Shown here: one piece after another, positions 31,974-43,937 of the stretch
Layout: the number at the start of each line of letters is the position of its first letter
Position numbering within the stretch: the stretch's first letter is position 1
NCBI RefSeq assembly: GCF_910592395.1
Contig: NC_088309.1
Coordinates: 14,756,599 to 14,820,598, forward strand
Origin: Lineus longissimus
Taxonomy: Eukaryota; Nemertea; Pilidiophora; Heteronemertea; Lineidae
Length of the DNA: 64,000 nucleotides
Direction: 5' to 3'
Translations under genes and position numbers: made by a program
The notes under the pieces: generated by a model
What the model was told of the DNA's origin: nothing
The model's input: only the letters and a program-made list of their open reading frames with translations
The model's database searches: none

Positions 31974-34900
31974 CTTAAATAGAAGGAGAGCTGGACATTA
32001 AAATTCTGAAGTCATCAACAAAGGTAATGCACATACATCTGCAAACCAATAGTTTATGTCTGTCCAGTTAGATTAATGAAAGGCATTCGGTTTGAATTAA
32101 TTCAAAGCAGGGGTTAGTACATTTGTATTAGTAAACTGAACCTGAGCTGGGAAAGAACGAAGTTGCAATCAGATCCAGATCAGCATCCACAGCCCAGGTT
32201 AATTCAGAGGTAGTGCCACAGCAAGACAAGTACATGTACAGTGGAACCCCGGTTGGCGACCACCCCGGTAACGCGACCACCCCGCTAACGCGACCACGAT
32301 TCTCCGGTCCCGAATGGTTTCCTCTCTAATTACCATTAAGAGACCCCCGCTAAGACGACCACCCCGGTACCCCGACCGCGACCACTGGCTTGGCCGGTCC
32401 CAAACTGAAAATCAACCCCGCTAACCCGACCACCAGGCCTAATTGCCGTAATCGGTCGCGACCGCGGCATAGTAATTAGCACCTCGCTGCCAAGCTTTGT
32501 TGAGACGGGGACAATGGCCATGGGAATACATATGAAAACAAAAAATACAATGTGATTTTGCAGGTATGATCAATTGTATAAGTGTAAATGAATAAATAAA
32601 CTTTCCTTTTCTAACGTTTTCATGGTTTGTTTTCATTACTGAGCCAGTTCAGTACCAGACATGCGCACTCAGCAGCAGCAAAATCATGTGATTTGCGTGA
32701 TTTGCATATGAACTTATAATAAACGGCGGGTAGTTTGAAGACCACACTTATGACAATAACAAGCTTGCGAGACGTTTGAATGTTTTATGATATGGAGAAC
32801 TTGGTTGATTTGCGACAGTATCATTTTATATTTCTTTAAATATTTTGACTGAAAATAGATTTGATTAAAACTGTAGCATTACTCAACTCATCATTCACGT
32901 GGAATCATACGACAAGTTTACTTCAATCGTCACAAACAGTCGGGTACATGGAGGATGATTCACCAAATTGCCCGCAAATGCGTCACGTCGGGCAGATAAT
33001 GAAACTTTGTGGATAAAATGAGTTACAAAATTACCTTTTCTAACTCATTCTGAGAATGTAACATGTAATTTTATCGACGAACTGTTCTTGCGAGGCATGA
33101 TAACAAAACTTTGGAGCGTGCATCATCTCAATCAGGCAGCGTTGCTATGGTAGTACAGCGTACACACGCCATGCAGTCGGCAATTTTGGCGGGAAAATAA
33201 TCATGTATTTCGTCTGGGGATTCCCAACCCCGCTAACACGACCACCCCGGTAACACGACCACTCCGACCACGGTCCCATGAGTGGTCGTGTTACCGGGGT
33301 TCCACTGTATGCATCAACCTCCACAAATGTTCGGTAAAAATAATTGCATGGCCACTACCTTGGTTTTTGATGGCCTCATTGTTCACGGTGTTGATTCTGT
33401 CTTCCAAGGTGTTGATTTTTTTCTTGAAGAAAAGAACAGTTGATACCATCTCTTGAATGAGCACAGGCAATTCCTCGATGTACCTGGTCATGTGTTCATG
33501 TATATCAACTATTTTCTTCTTCAAAGCAAATGTTTCTCCCTTGTTCCCTGAATTGAAGAAACAAATATTAGGACTACAGGCTAAAAGTTTCTTGCTCCAT
33601 CCCTCCTACATGTACATACGAAACGCTGGTAAAAATACATGCTGGATATGTCAGAAATGTGACTATAAGATTGAGGCGCAACTTAACATTTTACTTGCAA
33701 CCAATGCTACATTGCAACCAAATTGTGTTAAATGTACAAGGTAGAATGTACTTTACATCACTTGAAGACCAATGTACCAGTAAGCCTAGAGCAAAATGCC
33801 GACCCAGGCTTTAAACCTCAAATTGCTTGATAAACAACAGCTGGATCAATTTCTCTGAACAATCGAAAATGACTGCAGGACATTACCACTTGGAGTTATT
33901 TGTGTCCTGGACTTTGTGTTACATGTACTAAGTGAAGTTTGTGGGTAAATGAATATGAAGTGAATGCCAACCTGCAGGATTATGCCAAGGCAACAAATAG
34001 TCCTCTTGCGTGACTTCGTCCACAGAAACATGACAGTCTGCTTTTGAATTGTACAGTGTAACACAATGCTGAAGTTGCTTTCTCTCCTTTTCAAGACGCT
34101 TTCGTAGAGAAGCCTGACTCTTTGAAGCATCTGAAATGAAAATGATAAACTTTTAAACTGATCGATATAGCAGTGAACTCGACATGCATCGTAACTGCAC
34201 AAACTGCTAATATGAAGAAAGCCCCTTTAATACTGTCGTGTTAATTGCTATCTTTCAAATCATGTCATGTTATTTAAACCAATGAACTTTATAAGAATCT
34301 GAAAAGAATGAAAGTGTGTATATAATCAAATTGAAAAACTCCCGAAGATAGGGCAGAAGGCTGGAAAACCTGGTCAACAAACTGGGTTGACCATGGCACA
34401 AGGAAAACCGTGGTGTTCTTGCAGCTTCTATCTTCAGCTCCAGACTCTGAATCACATTCTAGAGAACAAGTTGTGTTTTGATTAAAGAGCTGTGTTCCTT
34501 CAGTTATTTTTAGTGCCTGTTACATGTACACTTTGAAAACAAATTTATCTCCTATAAATATATCATACCTGATAACAGCTGACGACGCACATGAGACACA
34601 AACTGCACATGATGAACTATGTTTTCCCATTTTCCTAAGTATTGACCTCAATACTGGCTCCCACACCTCCTCCCAACTCTCCTCTTGTCTTCCGGTCAGC
34701 ATGCGCAACAAAATGCCTTTTCTTCCATTCAGATTCAGTGCCTGGCACTTCAGTACTATTGGAAGCCCGAATCCCATTCAGAAGCTCCATAAGTTCAGCT
34801 CTCACTGTAAATTAAAAGTGCATTGATAAATACTACCGGGAAAGAAAAAAAAAGTTCCTAAGTGTTGATTCGAAAATACCATTATTTGCCTTAATCAGCA

Positions 34901-37390
34901 GCCAGTGTTGCCCAATTAACCTTTAAAAAAGAATAAATCATTTGCAAACTATTACCCGACTTTTGATCAACACAAAATTCAAAATTTAGATGAATCAGTT
35001 AACGTCGTTTGACCTCTGCAGCCGTAAAAAGTATGGTAGGTCAAATCGGAAACTTACTCCTTATAAAATACACAACTTGATTTGTGTCTTGGAATAGAGC
35101 CAACTAGCTGATGAATAAAAAGACCTTAAAAGACAAATCACAAACCTTGCTGGAACACTTGAAAATCGAAAGGTGCATCGATTTCTACTTCATTATTACT
35201 TGGTAGCAATTCCTCAGGAAAGTCCTTTAGTTTCTCTGGAAAAACAAGCAATTTTGAAATTAAGGCCAAATGCAGATTACGCCAGAAAAGATGCAATTTC
35301 TTCCATGGAATTTCTTACATAAAAAGGGTGGAAAAGACTAATTTTTCTGGTTTGATTTTAAAGATTGGTGAGAAATTTTAACGAGGTATAGCAGTGATAG
35401 GGTTGGATTTGTAGGCATAAACCATTTGTCATTAACATGAAATTATCAGTTAATTGCACTAATGTAAGACTAGTCTAGCAGCAATATTTTTCCATGTATA
35501 AAGCCTAATTGAATATTGATGGCTCAGACGAGGTGAAGGCATTTGTCAACCAAAAACAATCTACCTGTCGTTGAGGTTTTCTTCCCTTTTCTTTCTCTTC
35601 TGGGAACTGATGGACCATCTATAGCACCATTGATGTCCCTGGATGGAGCTTTCACATATGGTTTTTAAGTTCTTTTTAGGATAGGTTTTCCTCTTTCTCC
35701 TGCGATAGGAGGCAGCCAACTCTTTGATTCGTGCATAATGCCCTGCATTCTCACCAGAAGGATTGTCATCATTACCATTGGATGATGCTGAAAAACAAAC
35801 ACATAAAGTGACAAATACTAATAATAGTCAAAACTATGACTTAGCCTAGACAAAATACAGCCTCCATGCAGGCTACACTCGATTTATGATTTTAACAAAC
35901 ACGAAATACTTTTCTACTGAGTTTTGTAACACCATGATTCTGTCCAAATGGGCCATTGTACGATAGAGTGACAGGCCTTTCAATTACGTGGAGACCTCTA
36001 CACCCTGTATTTTTTTAGCCTATTTTGGGGGACATGTTTTTTTGCTTTTTGGCTTAATTTGGGGACATTTCATCACGCCAATTTGCCTGAACAGCGATGT
36101 CATAAATCAAAGGTAGTGACTGATATCACCACATACACCTGAAAAATCATAATTTTAGGGGAAAACTTTAAAATGAGGCCATTTGGATGAGATTTGGTTA
36201 TGTTAGGGGTCAAAAAACGCTTCAGGGGGGTCATATTTTTAAAAAAAAAGAAAAAAAGACCTAATTTGGGGACATCCTGTACGGTGTAGGAATCATGTAA
36301 TTGAGAGGCCTGAGTGACCTTATACAGTCCTTCGTAACTGGGAGTGCTGACCTGCCAGATTTCGGTCTCATGTTCACGGGCTTAGCGCCTTCGTTGCTCA
36401 AGAAATAGGCGAAGAACCCCCCCCCCCCACTGCGATATCAGGCTACGCCCCTGAACGTTCACGTGATACATGTTCTATGTCATTTTCGAATTGGTCAATC
36501 ACTGTGCATGAGGTGACTTGTGACAAGACATCACATGGAAATAATTAATGCGATGACAGGGTAATCGGCCTGGGAAATATTGAAACGCCACAATATTTGA
36601 GGCCACAATTCATGAATTACCTCTTTTGGCAGAAGGGCAGGCACGCCGGTCTAAGTCAATGAATGTGAAATTTTGAATTTATGGTTAGGGCCAGGGGGGG
36701 CGGCCTGGCCTGCCCGCCCGGCAAGCGTGGCCACACAGGGTAGGCTAGGCCTAGGGGGTGGGCATGGTGGGGGGGGGGGGGACTATAGGCCTACCATTAC
36801 ATCAATGTCATGACAAATAATGATGAAGATATCCATGCATCAAGCATTTACATACATTTACGGCAGCAGCATGGGGATGCATCTCATTTATCAATACAGG
36901 TGGTAGGCCTAGCTAGGCACGTGCCCTGCTGGGCCTGGGCCGGGGCTGGGCGACGGCCATGCATGCTTTTTTCTCAGATCGATTTAGCACAATTAGGTGA
37001 CAAAAAAACAAGGCCGAGGATACGGGTACGGCAGCCGTATCTGAACATTTTTTGGCTATTCGTACGGCAGTGATCTGAGCATGCGCAAAAGCATTCACCT
37101 CCGGTTACGTCACTGCCGTTTAGGTTTTTATAGTACGGTTTGGCTATTCGTACGGCAGCTCGCCAAACTGCAGTTGTGGATTAAAGTGCCGTTTCAGGCA
37201 CTTCTCAATCGTTCGAGACCTCCGAGTATACATCTTGCAAAAGTTTACATCTTCATATTTCAAGTTCAGTAAACGATGAAAATTCGGCATTAATCAATTT
37301 CATATTGGGGATACGGCTGCCGTACCCGTAGTCAGTTCGAAAAAAGAACACCTTGGCGACCATCTGGCTATACTTACCACCAAATTCCAT
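31750..37390 (-). CDS. KDZ-transposase-related gene lacking the DDE core
   Basis: Minus-strand exons: 37390-37378 (start, MEFG), 35787-35565, 35235-35146, 34804-34569, 34130-33972, 33547-33359 and 31973-31750 (stop). Splice sites are canonical and codon phases match at every join except between 34569 and 34130, where sequence is missing or an exon (perhaps within 34460-34365) is unresolved. The N-terminal half ends in a Cys cluster as in animal KDZ proteins, and the C-terminal half is the coiled Glu/Lys-rich tail of that family. The catalytic exons expected between them are absent. Two frameshifts (near 35660 and 34690) suggest a pseudogene or sequence errors. Confidence 0.6.
32239..33307. 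mobile_element. pogo/Tigger-type MITE with TA duplication
   Basis: Ends CAGTGGAACCCCGGT...ACCGGGGTTCCACTG flanked by TA at 32237-32238 and 33308-33309. Subterminal CGACCACCCCGGTAACGCGA words repeat several times at both ends. It is 1069 bp with no transposase and lies in an intron of the minus-strand KDZ-related gene. Confidence 0.9.
33359..33547 (-). CDS. exon of KDZ-related gene, coiled coil
   Basis: 62 codons rich in Lys, Glu and Ile, including MTRYIEELPVLIQEMVSTVL, which fits the family C-terminal R-x-x-E-E-L-x-x-L-x-x-E-M pattern, then a coiled coil. The donor at 33358 lies 50 bp from a Tigger-type MITE in the next intron. Confidence 0.65.
33972..34130 (-). CDS. exon of KDZ-related gene, post-catalytic helix
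   Basis: Reads ASKSQASLRKRLEKERKQLQ, then YNSKADCHVSVDEVTQEDYL and LPWHNPAG. KDZ transposases carry an R-L-x-x-x-x-x-L...YN...PW segment directly after the catalytic Glu region. Phase 1 to 1. Confidence 0.65.
34569..34804 (-). pseudogene. exon 4 of KDZ-related gene, Cys-cluster domain
   Basis: Enters as VRAELMELLNGIRAS and, after a one-base shift near 34690, reads EESWEEVWEPVLRSIL then HSSSCAVCVSCASSAVIR before donor GTATGA. W-x-x-x-W/L-x-x-x-L followed by C-x2-C-x2-C resembles the Cys domain in the + strand KDZ gene (57571-57830). Confidence 0.55.
35146..35235 (-). CDS. exon 3 of KDZ-related gene
   Basis: 90 bases, phase 1 to 1, reading KLKDFPEELLPSNNEVEIDA then PFDFQVFQQ. Acceptor TTTTTCCAG, donor GTTTGT. 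An acidic linker with no domain recognised. Confidence 0.55.
35565..35787 (-). pseudogene. exon 2 of KDZ-related gene, one-base frameshift
   Basis: It starts SSNGNDDNPSGENAGHYARI and continues basic (YRRRKRKTYPKKN). At a run of five A (minus strand, about 35670) the natural reading switches frame and then runs open to the donor, ending in the phase required by the next exon. One extra A explains it. Confidence 0.6.
35973..36311. mobile_element. hAT-like MITE with 7-bp flanking duplication
   Basis: The left end AGGCCTTTCAATTACGTG pairs with the right end CATGTAATTGAGAGGCCT, and both are flanked by GAGTGAC (35966-35972 and 36312-36318). Inner CTACACCCTGTA and TACGGTGTAG also pair. 339 bp, non-coding, in intron 1 of the KDZ-related gene. 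Confidence 0.75.
36312..37022. other. intronic, C/G homopolymer runs, no exon seen
   Basis: C-run near 36418-36429, G-runs near 36690 and 36768-36781, and a GC-rich stretch at 36900-36960. No coding signal was found. Confidence 0.5.
37023..37328. mobile_element. 306-bp MITE with TA duplication
   Basis: Ends CGGGTACGGCAGCCGTATC and its exact reverse complement, flanked by TA (37021-37022, 37329-37330). GGCTATTCGTACGGCAG occurs twice inside (about 37053 and 37141). It lies 50 bp inside intron 1 of the KDZ-related gene, close to the presumed start. Confidence 0.9.
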
Positions 37391-38312
37391 GGTCAGGATA
37401 TTTGATGCGGTCCTAACTGTGACATGGTCTACGTTTCATAGCCTTCCGGTACTTCAAACCGTAAATAGCAATGGAATTGAGCAAAACTGAAATACTACAA
37501 CACCATGAACACCATCCGATAAATCGAATGTCGCACGTTCTGTATCCCGCGAGATCTCGAAACTACTGCGCACAGGCGCGAGAAATTATATAATAGCTCA
37601 ATTGCCCCCTACCCCTTCAATTCAGCTCAGGCCCCCTCGACTAACTACCTCCATCCCCCCCCCCCCCAAATGTAAAATGATATCGTTTTTAGATTTGCTG
37701 TCGGTGTAGTCGGGGTTTGTTTGTCAGTCAAGGGGGCAACCGAACGGGGGGGGGGGGGGGGGGGGGGTCTCTAAGTTTCACGTGCCTGTGCTGCTGTTTT
37801 AGTAGCGGCAGAGGCAGTGGCTAAAAAAGTAGCACGAGAAACGAGGATGAGCTGATATAGTTCTCCAGTAAAATGGGTTGCCGCAAATATTGACAACTTT
37901 AAAACTGTCAAAAACTTGCGTGAAGATTAATCAGAATAATTGAAGAGTCATGAAACTATATGATTACTACAAACCTAATGCAAATCTAAAACATTCATAC
38001 GGGCTAGTTTTGCGAATAGATGGATACCTTTGTTTACAAAAATGACGTCACTCTGACGTCACGCATAACTTAAAAGATACTTCGTTGCTATAGTTCATCA
38101 TTATCCCACTGTAGCGCAATGTCTGTTTAGTTCCACCCCCAGCTGAAAGGTGGGGCAGCCTGATTTGGATCGTGGGATATGTACGTTATAAGCCACTAAA
38201 ACCAATCGTAGATATACCACTATTGTTTGCGGAGAATGCACTGACATGGAACATAGACTATTTTTTGTATCACGTGGCGGCCTATATCATGGACCTAGCA
38301 ACCTAACTCTAT
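37391..38312. other. upstream region between KDZ-related gene and LINE
   Basis: No exon. Homopolymers at about 37654-37667 (C) and 37746-37767 (G). TGACGTCA occurs at 38043 and ACTGACGTCA-like words nearby. It should contain the promoter of the minus-strand gene, but I see no defined TATA box. Confidence 0.4.
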
Positions 38313-39639
38313 ATGAGCGCACATTTAGACTCGCTACGTATTTGTAGCTTGAATACAAACGGTCTCGGGGATAGTAAAAAGCGTAGAGATATTTTCACAT
38401 GGTTAAAGAGGAAAGAATATGACATCTGTATGTTACAGGAAACACATTTACTTCTAAACTTGAGAGCTATATCAGAGCCGAATGGGGTTACCAGGTGTAC
38501 TTTGCTAGTTACTCCAGCAATAGTAGAGGTGTGGCCATTCTTTTTCGAAATTCCTTCCCTTTTCAAATTAGCAACACATTCATTGACCCTGAAGGGCGAT
38601 ATCTCATTTTAAGTCTGACAGTTCGCGGTGAAGCCTTTAACCTTATGAGCGTCTATGGCCCTAACCAAGATTGCCCAAGCTTTTTTAAATCCGTTCAATC
38701 TAAACTAGAAACCCTTCATTCAGGCAGCTTAATAATTGGTGCGATTTCAATGTTGTCCAAGACTATGAACTAGATACTCTCCGCATAAGCGGAAAAAACA
38801 ATGTCAAGGCTCATGAAGCTGTAGCTGAAATGCAGAACGCCCTGGACTTATTTGACCCCTGGCGTGCTACTAACCCATCTTCCAGGATATATACTTGGCA
38901 CTCAAGGCGGAAGCACAGTCGTATAGATTACTTTCTAGTTTCCTCTGATCTGACAGATGTTATTAAGCATTGTGAAATTAAGGCTGGTTATAGAAGTGAC
39001 CATAGTGTTATAGAACTAGGGCTGTTTCTGCCCAATGATGAAAAGGGCCGTGGTCTATGGAAATTTAATAACTCCCTTCTGAGGGATAAACAATTTGTTC
39101 GGGAAGTAGAACAATGTATAAGTGACACTATTGCGCAATACTCAGCTGTACCCTACCCGTCGGACATTCCGTTATCTGAGCTCCCCTTAAAAATTGAGGA
39201 TTCACTTTTCTTTGAAACGAAGCTCCAAATTCGAGGCAAAACTATTGCATACTCATCAGCGAAAAAGAAAGAACTGGACAAGAAAGAAAACGATATCAAT
39301 GAGACAATTGAACAATGTTTTGCTCATCTTTCGGATAATCCTGACGAAATCAATTATCAGTGCCTTCAGGATGTTCAAAATGACTTAAAACTACTCAGAG
39401 AACCGATGGTGGAAGGCACTATGTTGCGCGCAAAGGCAAGATGGAATCTACATGGCGAACGGAATTCAAAATATTTCTGTAATCTAGAAAAACGACATTA
39501 TCGGGAAAAAACAATGAATCTTCTCATTGACTCGAATGGTGCGGAAATAGTTGGTAATAAAAACATTTTACTCGAGCAACGGAACTTTTATGCTGACCTA
39601 TATGCTGGCCCGTTCTGTAACTTCGAAACCAGAGTATGA
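38313..39639 (+). pseudogene. APE endonuclease of LINE
   Basis: LNTNGLGDSKKRRDIF and CMLQETHL (Asn and Glu of the active site) at 38313-38450, then a frame change; GVAILFRNS and YGPN at 38495-38773; another change near 38745, where DFNVV appears; RIDYFLVS and RSDHSVIEL (final Asp-His) near 38920-39020. A long helical linker follows to a TGA near 39638. Confidence 0.8.
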
Positions 39640-39660
39640 TATAATAGTATATTCTTTCCA

Positions 39661-41502
39661 AAGGAAAGCCACTTTTTAATCAAACTGAACAATGACGAAA
39701 AGGAACAATGTGAAGGTGATGTAACTAGTGCGGAATGTTTAGAGGTGTTGAAAAATATGAAGAACGGAAAGAGTCCAGGATCATCCGGTTTTACAGTTGA
39801 GTTTTATAAAAAATTTTGGACGGACATTAACCCATTTTTAGTCAGATCTTTTGATGCGGCATTAGACAACAATTCACTCTCCATAACACAACGACAAGGT
39901 GTGATAACTTGCATTCCCAAACCAGGGAAATCTAAAGATTACCTAAAGAACTGGCGCCCTATCTCGCTTCTGAATGTGGACTACAAACTTTTATCTGGAG
40001 TCATGGCGAATAGAATGAAACTTTATTTAGACAAATTAATATCTCCGCATCAAAAAGGCTTTATGAAAGGTCGATATATTGGTGAATGTACAAGACTCAT
40101 GTATGATATAATTCAGGAACTAGACAAGCGAAACGCGGCAGGTTTAACTCTTTTGCTCGATTTTCAAAAGGCTTTTGATACTCTAAGTCATTCTTTCCTT
40201 GACAAAGTCCTCGATTATTTTAACTTTGGTGATACCTTTAAAAAGTGGATAACAATATTATATACTAACAGTGAGAGTCGGATAATTCAAAACGGATTTC
40301 TGTCAGCCAGTTTCCCAGTACAAAGAGGGGTGCGACAAGGGGACCCCTTGTCCCCTTACCTATTCATTTTGGCAACACAGTTGCTGACAGCTGCCCTCGT
40401 CGAACACCCGGATGTTAAAGGTATCAATATTGACAGTTCTGAATTTCTCATCAGTCAATATGCGGATGACACTCATTAATTCCTTGAAAACGATCAAAAG
40501 ACTTTCTGCACTGTCCTCCATATTTTAGAGGCATTTGCAGACTGCTCAGGTCTGCATCTTAATTATGATAAAACAGTTGTGGTTCGAATAGGATTGAATG
40601 ATGATGTTATCTACCGTCCGGATTTGCCTCTTCAATGGCAAACACGTGGCTCATTTAGAAGCTTGGGGATCAAATTCGACCTGGATAGCAATGATTAGGC
40701 TACCTTAAATGCCTGGACGGCTAGGAACTTGACAGTATTTGGTCGCATCGTCATTGTCAAATCCCTTGCTTTGTCTAAACTGGTACACCTTTTCATGGCT
40801 CTACCTAACCCACCAAGACATATTCTTGACGCTCTCCAAAAGCGAATTTTTGAATTCATCTGGGCAAACAAGAGAGACAAAATCAAACGTACAACAATGT
40901 TTAATAGCTATGAAAATGGTGGTTTCAATGTTCCAAATGTTACTCTCTTTTGTCAATCACTTAAATTGTCTTGGATCAAACGGCTGATTAAGCTTGACAA
41001 GGTTACCCCCTGGAATACTTTACTGGTGTCCACTCTAGAGGATTATGGTGGACACTTTATCTGGTATAGTAATGATAACAATTCCTCGTTTTTATCCAAA
41101 CTTAACCCCTTCTGGAAGGATGTTTTCGGTGCTTGGGTGTCTCTGGTCAGTAGTGAAATAGATCACAACTCAAATATTGAGGACATTTTAAAGCAGCCAT
41201 TATTTCATAACAAATATATCAAAATCAATGGGAGGAGTATATTTTACAAAGGCTGGCACGAAAGTGGTGTACAATTTATTAATCAAATTATAGATGACGA
41301 TGGTAACTTTCTCACTTGGGAAAAGCTCTCACCTGAATTTACGGGTAATGTACACTTTCTGCAGCACAAGGCTCTGGTTGATGCCATACCAAAGAATTGG
41401 AAAAAGCGTATAAAGGAAGGCGGATGTAAACTGGTCGAATTTATGCCGGTAAATATTGCTGCTAAAAAAAAACTGTGCCAAACCAACTCAAATATATTAT
41501 AA
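39661..41502 (+). pseudogene. reverse transcriptase of LINE
   Basis: GKSPGSSGFTVEFYKKFW, IPKPGKSKDYLKNWRPISLL, LLLDFQKAFDTLSH (motif A), VQRGVRQGDPLSPYLFIL (motif B) and QYADDTH (motif C, near 40460) are typical of the L1/Tx1 group. The frame is the same from 38830 to 41502 but is cut by stops at 40477-40479 and near 40696. Confidence 0.85.
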
Positions 41503-42008
41503 AAGGGTGATCAAAATGTATGCAACATGTCCGGATAAATCACAACGCAAATGGGAAAACTTGTTTGGAGAGGACATTGATTGGTCATCAATCTATTCAA
41601 TTCCATTCATTTGTACGAGGGAGACCAAATTGCGATTTTTCCAGTTAAAAATACTGCATCGTATTTTGCCCACCAATGTCCTCTTGCATAAATATGGCAT
41701 TAGCGAATCCAGAATGTGCAGCTTCTGTGGCTTTTACACGGAAACTTTGGAACATGTCTTTTTTTAAGTGTACCCACGCAAAGTCAGTATGGTTGCGATT
41801 GTCAGAGTGGCTCTCGGATCATGGCGAACAATTTCTACCAAATTTCCGAGAAGTAATTCTGGGAGATCCTCGTTCATCGGAACTGGTCCAGCATATCAAT
41901 TTAATTGCAAAACAATTCTTGTATCACTGTAAACTCAGACAATCGCAACTATTCTTCAGAAACTTATTATCAATGATACGGTTCAAGTCTGTTACGGAGC
42001 AACTCTGA
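41456..42008 (+). pseudogene. LINE C-terminal zinc-finger region
   Basis: FFQLKILHRILPTNVLLHKY then MCSFCGFYTETLEHVFF and, after a shift in a T/A run near 41760, KCTHAKSVWLRLSEWL. C-x2-C...H...C matches the zf-RVT finger found at the end of many plant and animal LINE ORF2 proteins. Confidence 0.75.
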
Positions 42009-43937
42009 AACAGTTTCATCTCTGAAAAACACCAACGCAACTTTGAAACCGCAACTCTGAAACATTAGATTTCTCGTATAGGCACCAGATGGCACGCCAT
42101 TTGCTGCAACCATGTGCGAGTCGCTACATGTGGTCACAGTTAGCGCTATCATGGTGCTATAATCCCGGGGCTATATTTAGCAATGAGGTTATCTCAATAC
42201 ATGTACACATTTGGTCAGTTTCCTCTAAGGTTATTTTGAGGCCCAAAGATGAAGAAGCTAAAGCTACTACTCATTCTGTTTTTTTTACGGTCGACCGTCA
42301 TTCATGTCATTTGTAATGACAGCTTTGACTCGGAGCCAGAAGATAAGGTTTGTAGGATATACCTTTTAGTGCTAGTGGATCGGCCGATAGCGGGTCCCTT
42401 TTTTGGAAGACTATGACCAGGCATCTCCAATGGCTACTGTCCCTATCTATAGATACCGGTAGTACCGGTATGTAGGCTACTAGTACTAAGGCATGGCTGA
42501 ATGTGTTTCTGTCCGACCCGGGCTCGGTTCACTCAATAGGCATTCTGAGGTCGGGTACACCATGCTAGTTGGTAAAAAAGGCGCGTTAGCAAGGGTCGTT
42601 TTCGCACCCTTAGTGGCGGGCGGGGCGACCAGCAAATATTGGGTAAATTTTCGATCTTCGGGTCTCATTTAATCCTTTCTTCATTAAAAGGGGTGTTTTT
42701 CACGGAATCTGTTGAATTTGGTCGGTGCTATGAATGAAAAGGGGGTCATTTTCATCTCCAACATTTTTCCTGCTTTGGTCTCCACATGGGTCATGTTTTA
42801 GACTGACCAACGAGCATCTGTAGGCCTACCCATGACCCCATTAGTGATGAGCAGTCGTATAATTATTATTACTAGCATTGTACCCGTGGCGCAGGCAGGT
42901 TCAAATGGGCTATACCTTGAATAGATTGAATTGCAATGAAAATATAATGCAATATCAAAGGAGCAATATCGAAGAGACAAATTAAACCAACCATTTGTCC
43001 ACAGACTCGGACCCTGTGGCGTGCTGTATGCGTGCATATAAAAGTAAATCAATTGGTCCGAATGAGATGATGAGGCAATGTGAATATACCTCGTTCCTTA
43101 GTCAGCAATATGCCCCTTTTTATACGGAGATGAAGGAGAACCCAGATAGGCCTTCACATGTCGGCCTCCAAATGGCTCGGACCAATTGCACTATCACTAC
43201 TAAAACTTTAAAATGCGTGCTCCTCCTACATGTAGCATGATCTCGGGCAAGGCACTTAGTCGACAGGCAATAGGCCTAGGCAACACACGGCGATGATAGA
43301 AGCCAAGATGAAGCATGTTGATTATTCCTCTTAACGAGAAGAAGCTTCCATTGTTAATTTTTTGCAGTTTTAGTTCTCCCGTGGGTAGCGAGCTGACATC
43401 AAGATAGCATTGCATAGCTTTGTATAACATTACTGACTCCAGTCATGGAGGTATAACCCACCTACATGCTCCAGTCAATGGCCCCTTTAGTTGTTTTTAC
43501 AACGTTCAGTCTAAAAAGTTTGTGCCACGACTGGATGCCTTCAAGTCCTACCCTTTCATTGCAAAGTTTTCTAATTTAATGAGCCGACCCTGAAGACAAC
43601 AACATGACTGTCTATCTGAAAAAGATTGGTAGTTCCCGACGGGAGAAGCTCACCATACACATGAGAATTGAAACCAGTGAAGGCCTAGTTTAGGACTATA
43701 CTGATATTGAAAAGCAATGTTAGCTTGTGAAATAGTGAATTTTGGTTTCACTCTCAGATATGTCAGATGAATGAATGAATGAAAATAAAATTTGTAAAGC
43801 GTCCTAATCACTGATACAATGTTGGCGCTACCCTCTACCGGTAGTATAGGCCTAGGTCTACATCTCTTGCCATTGAATGTTGAGTCCACTATAATTTTAT
43901 CGGCCAAATAATGTTATGGTTCGTATCAGACCCTGTT
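42009..43937. other. non-coding, no gene seen
   Basis: Unique-looking sequence with many TAGGCCTA words. No splice-consistent open exon, TIR pair or RNA gene was recognised. Confidence 0.5.

Larger units (their letters stand above)
38313..42008 (+). mobile_element. Tx1/L1-type non-LTR retrotransposon, degraded
   Basis: APE-type endonuclease, reverse transcriptase and a C-terminal CCHC zinc finger occur in order, in at least four frame segments with nonsense codons. Length about 3.7 kb from the first coding trace, so it may be nearly full length for ORF2, with no ORF1 found upstream. It does not sit in an rRNA, tRNA or snRNA target that I can recognise. Confidence 0.8.

Noticed and set aside
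34270-34460. additional exon of the KDZ-related gene
   Set aside because: An open stretch with acceptor and donor exists (34460-34365), but its phases do not match the neighbouring exons in any frame tried. Kept only as a possibility.
36690-36781. telomere-like G-rich repeats
   Set aside because: Irregular G-runs without a TTAGGG unit.
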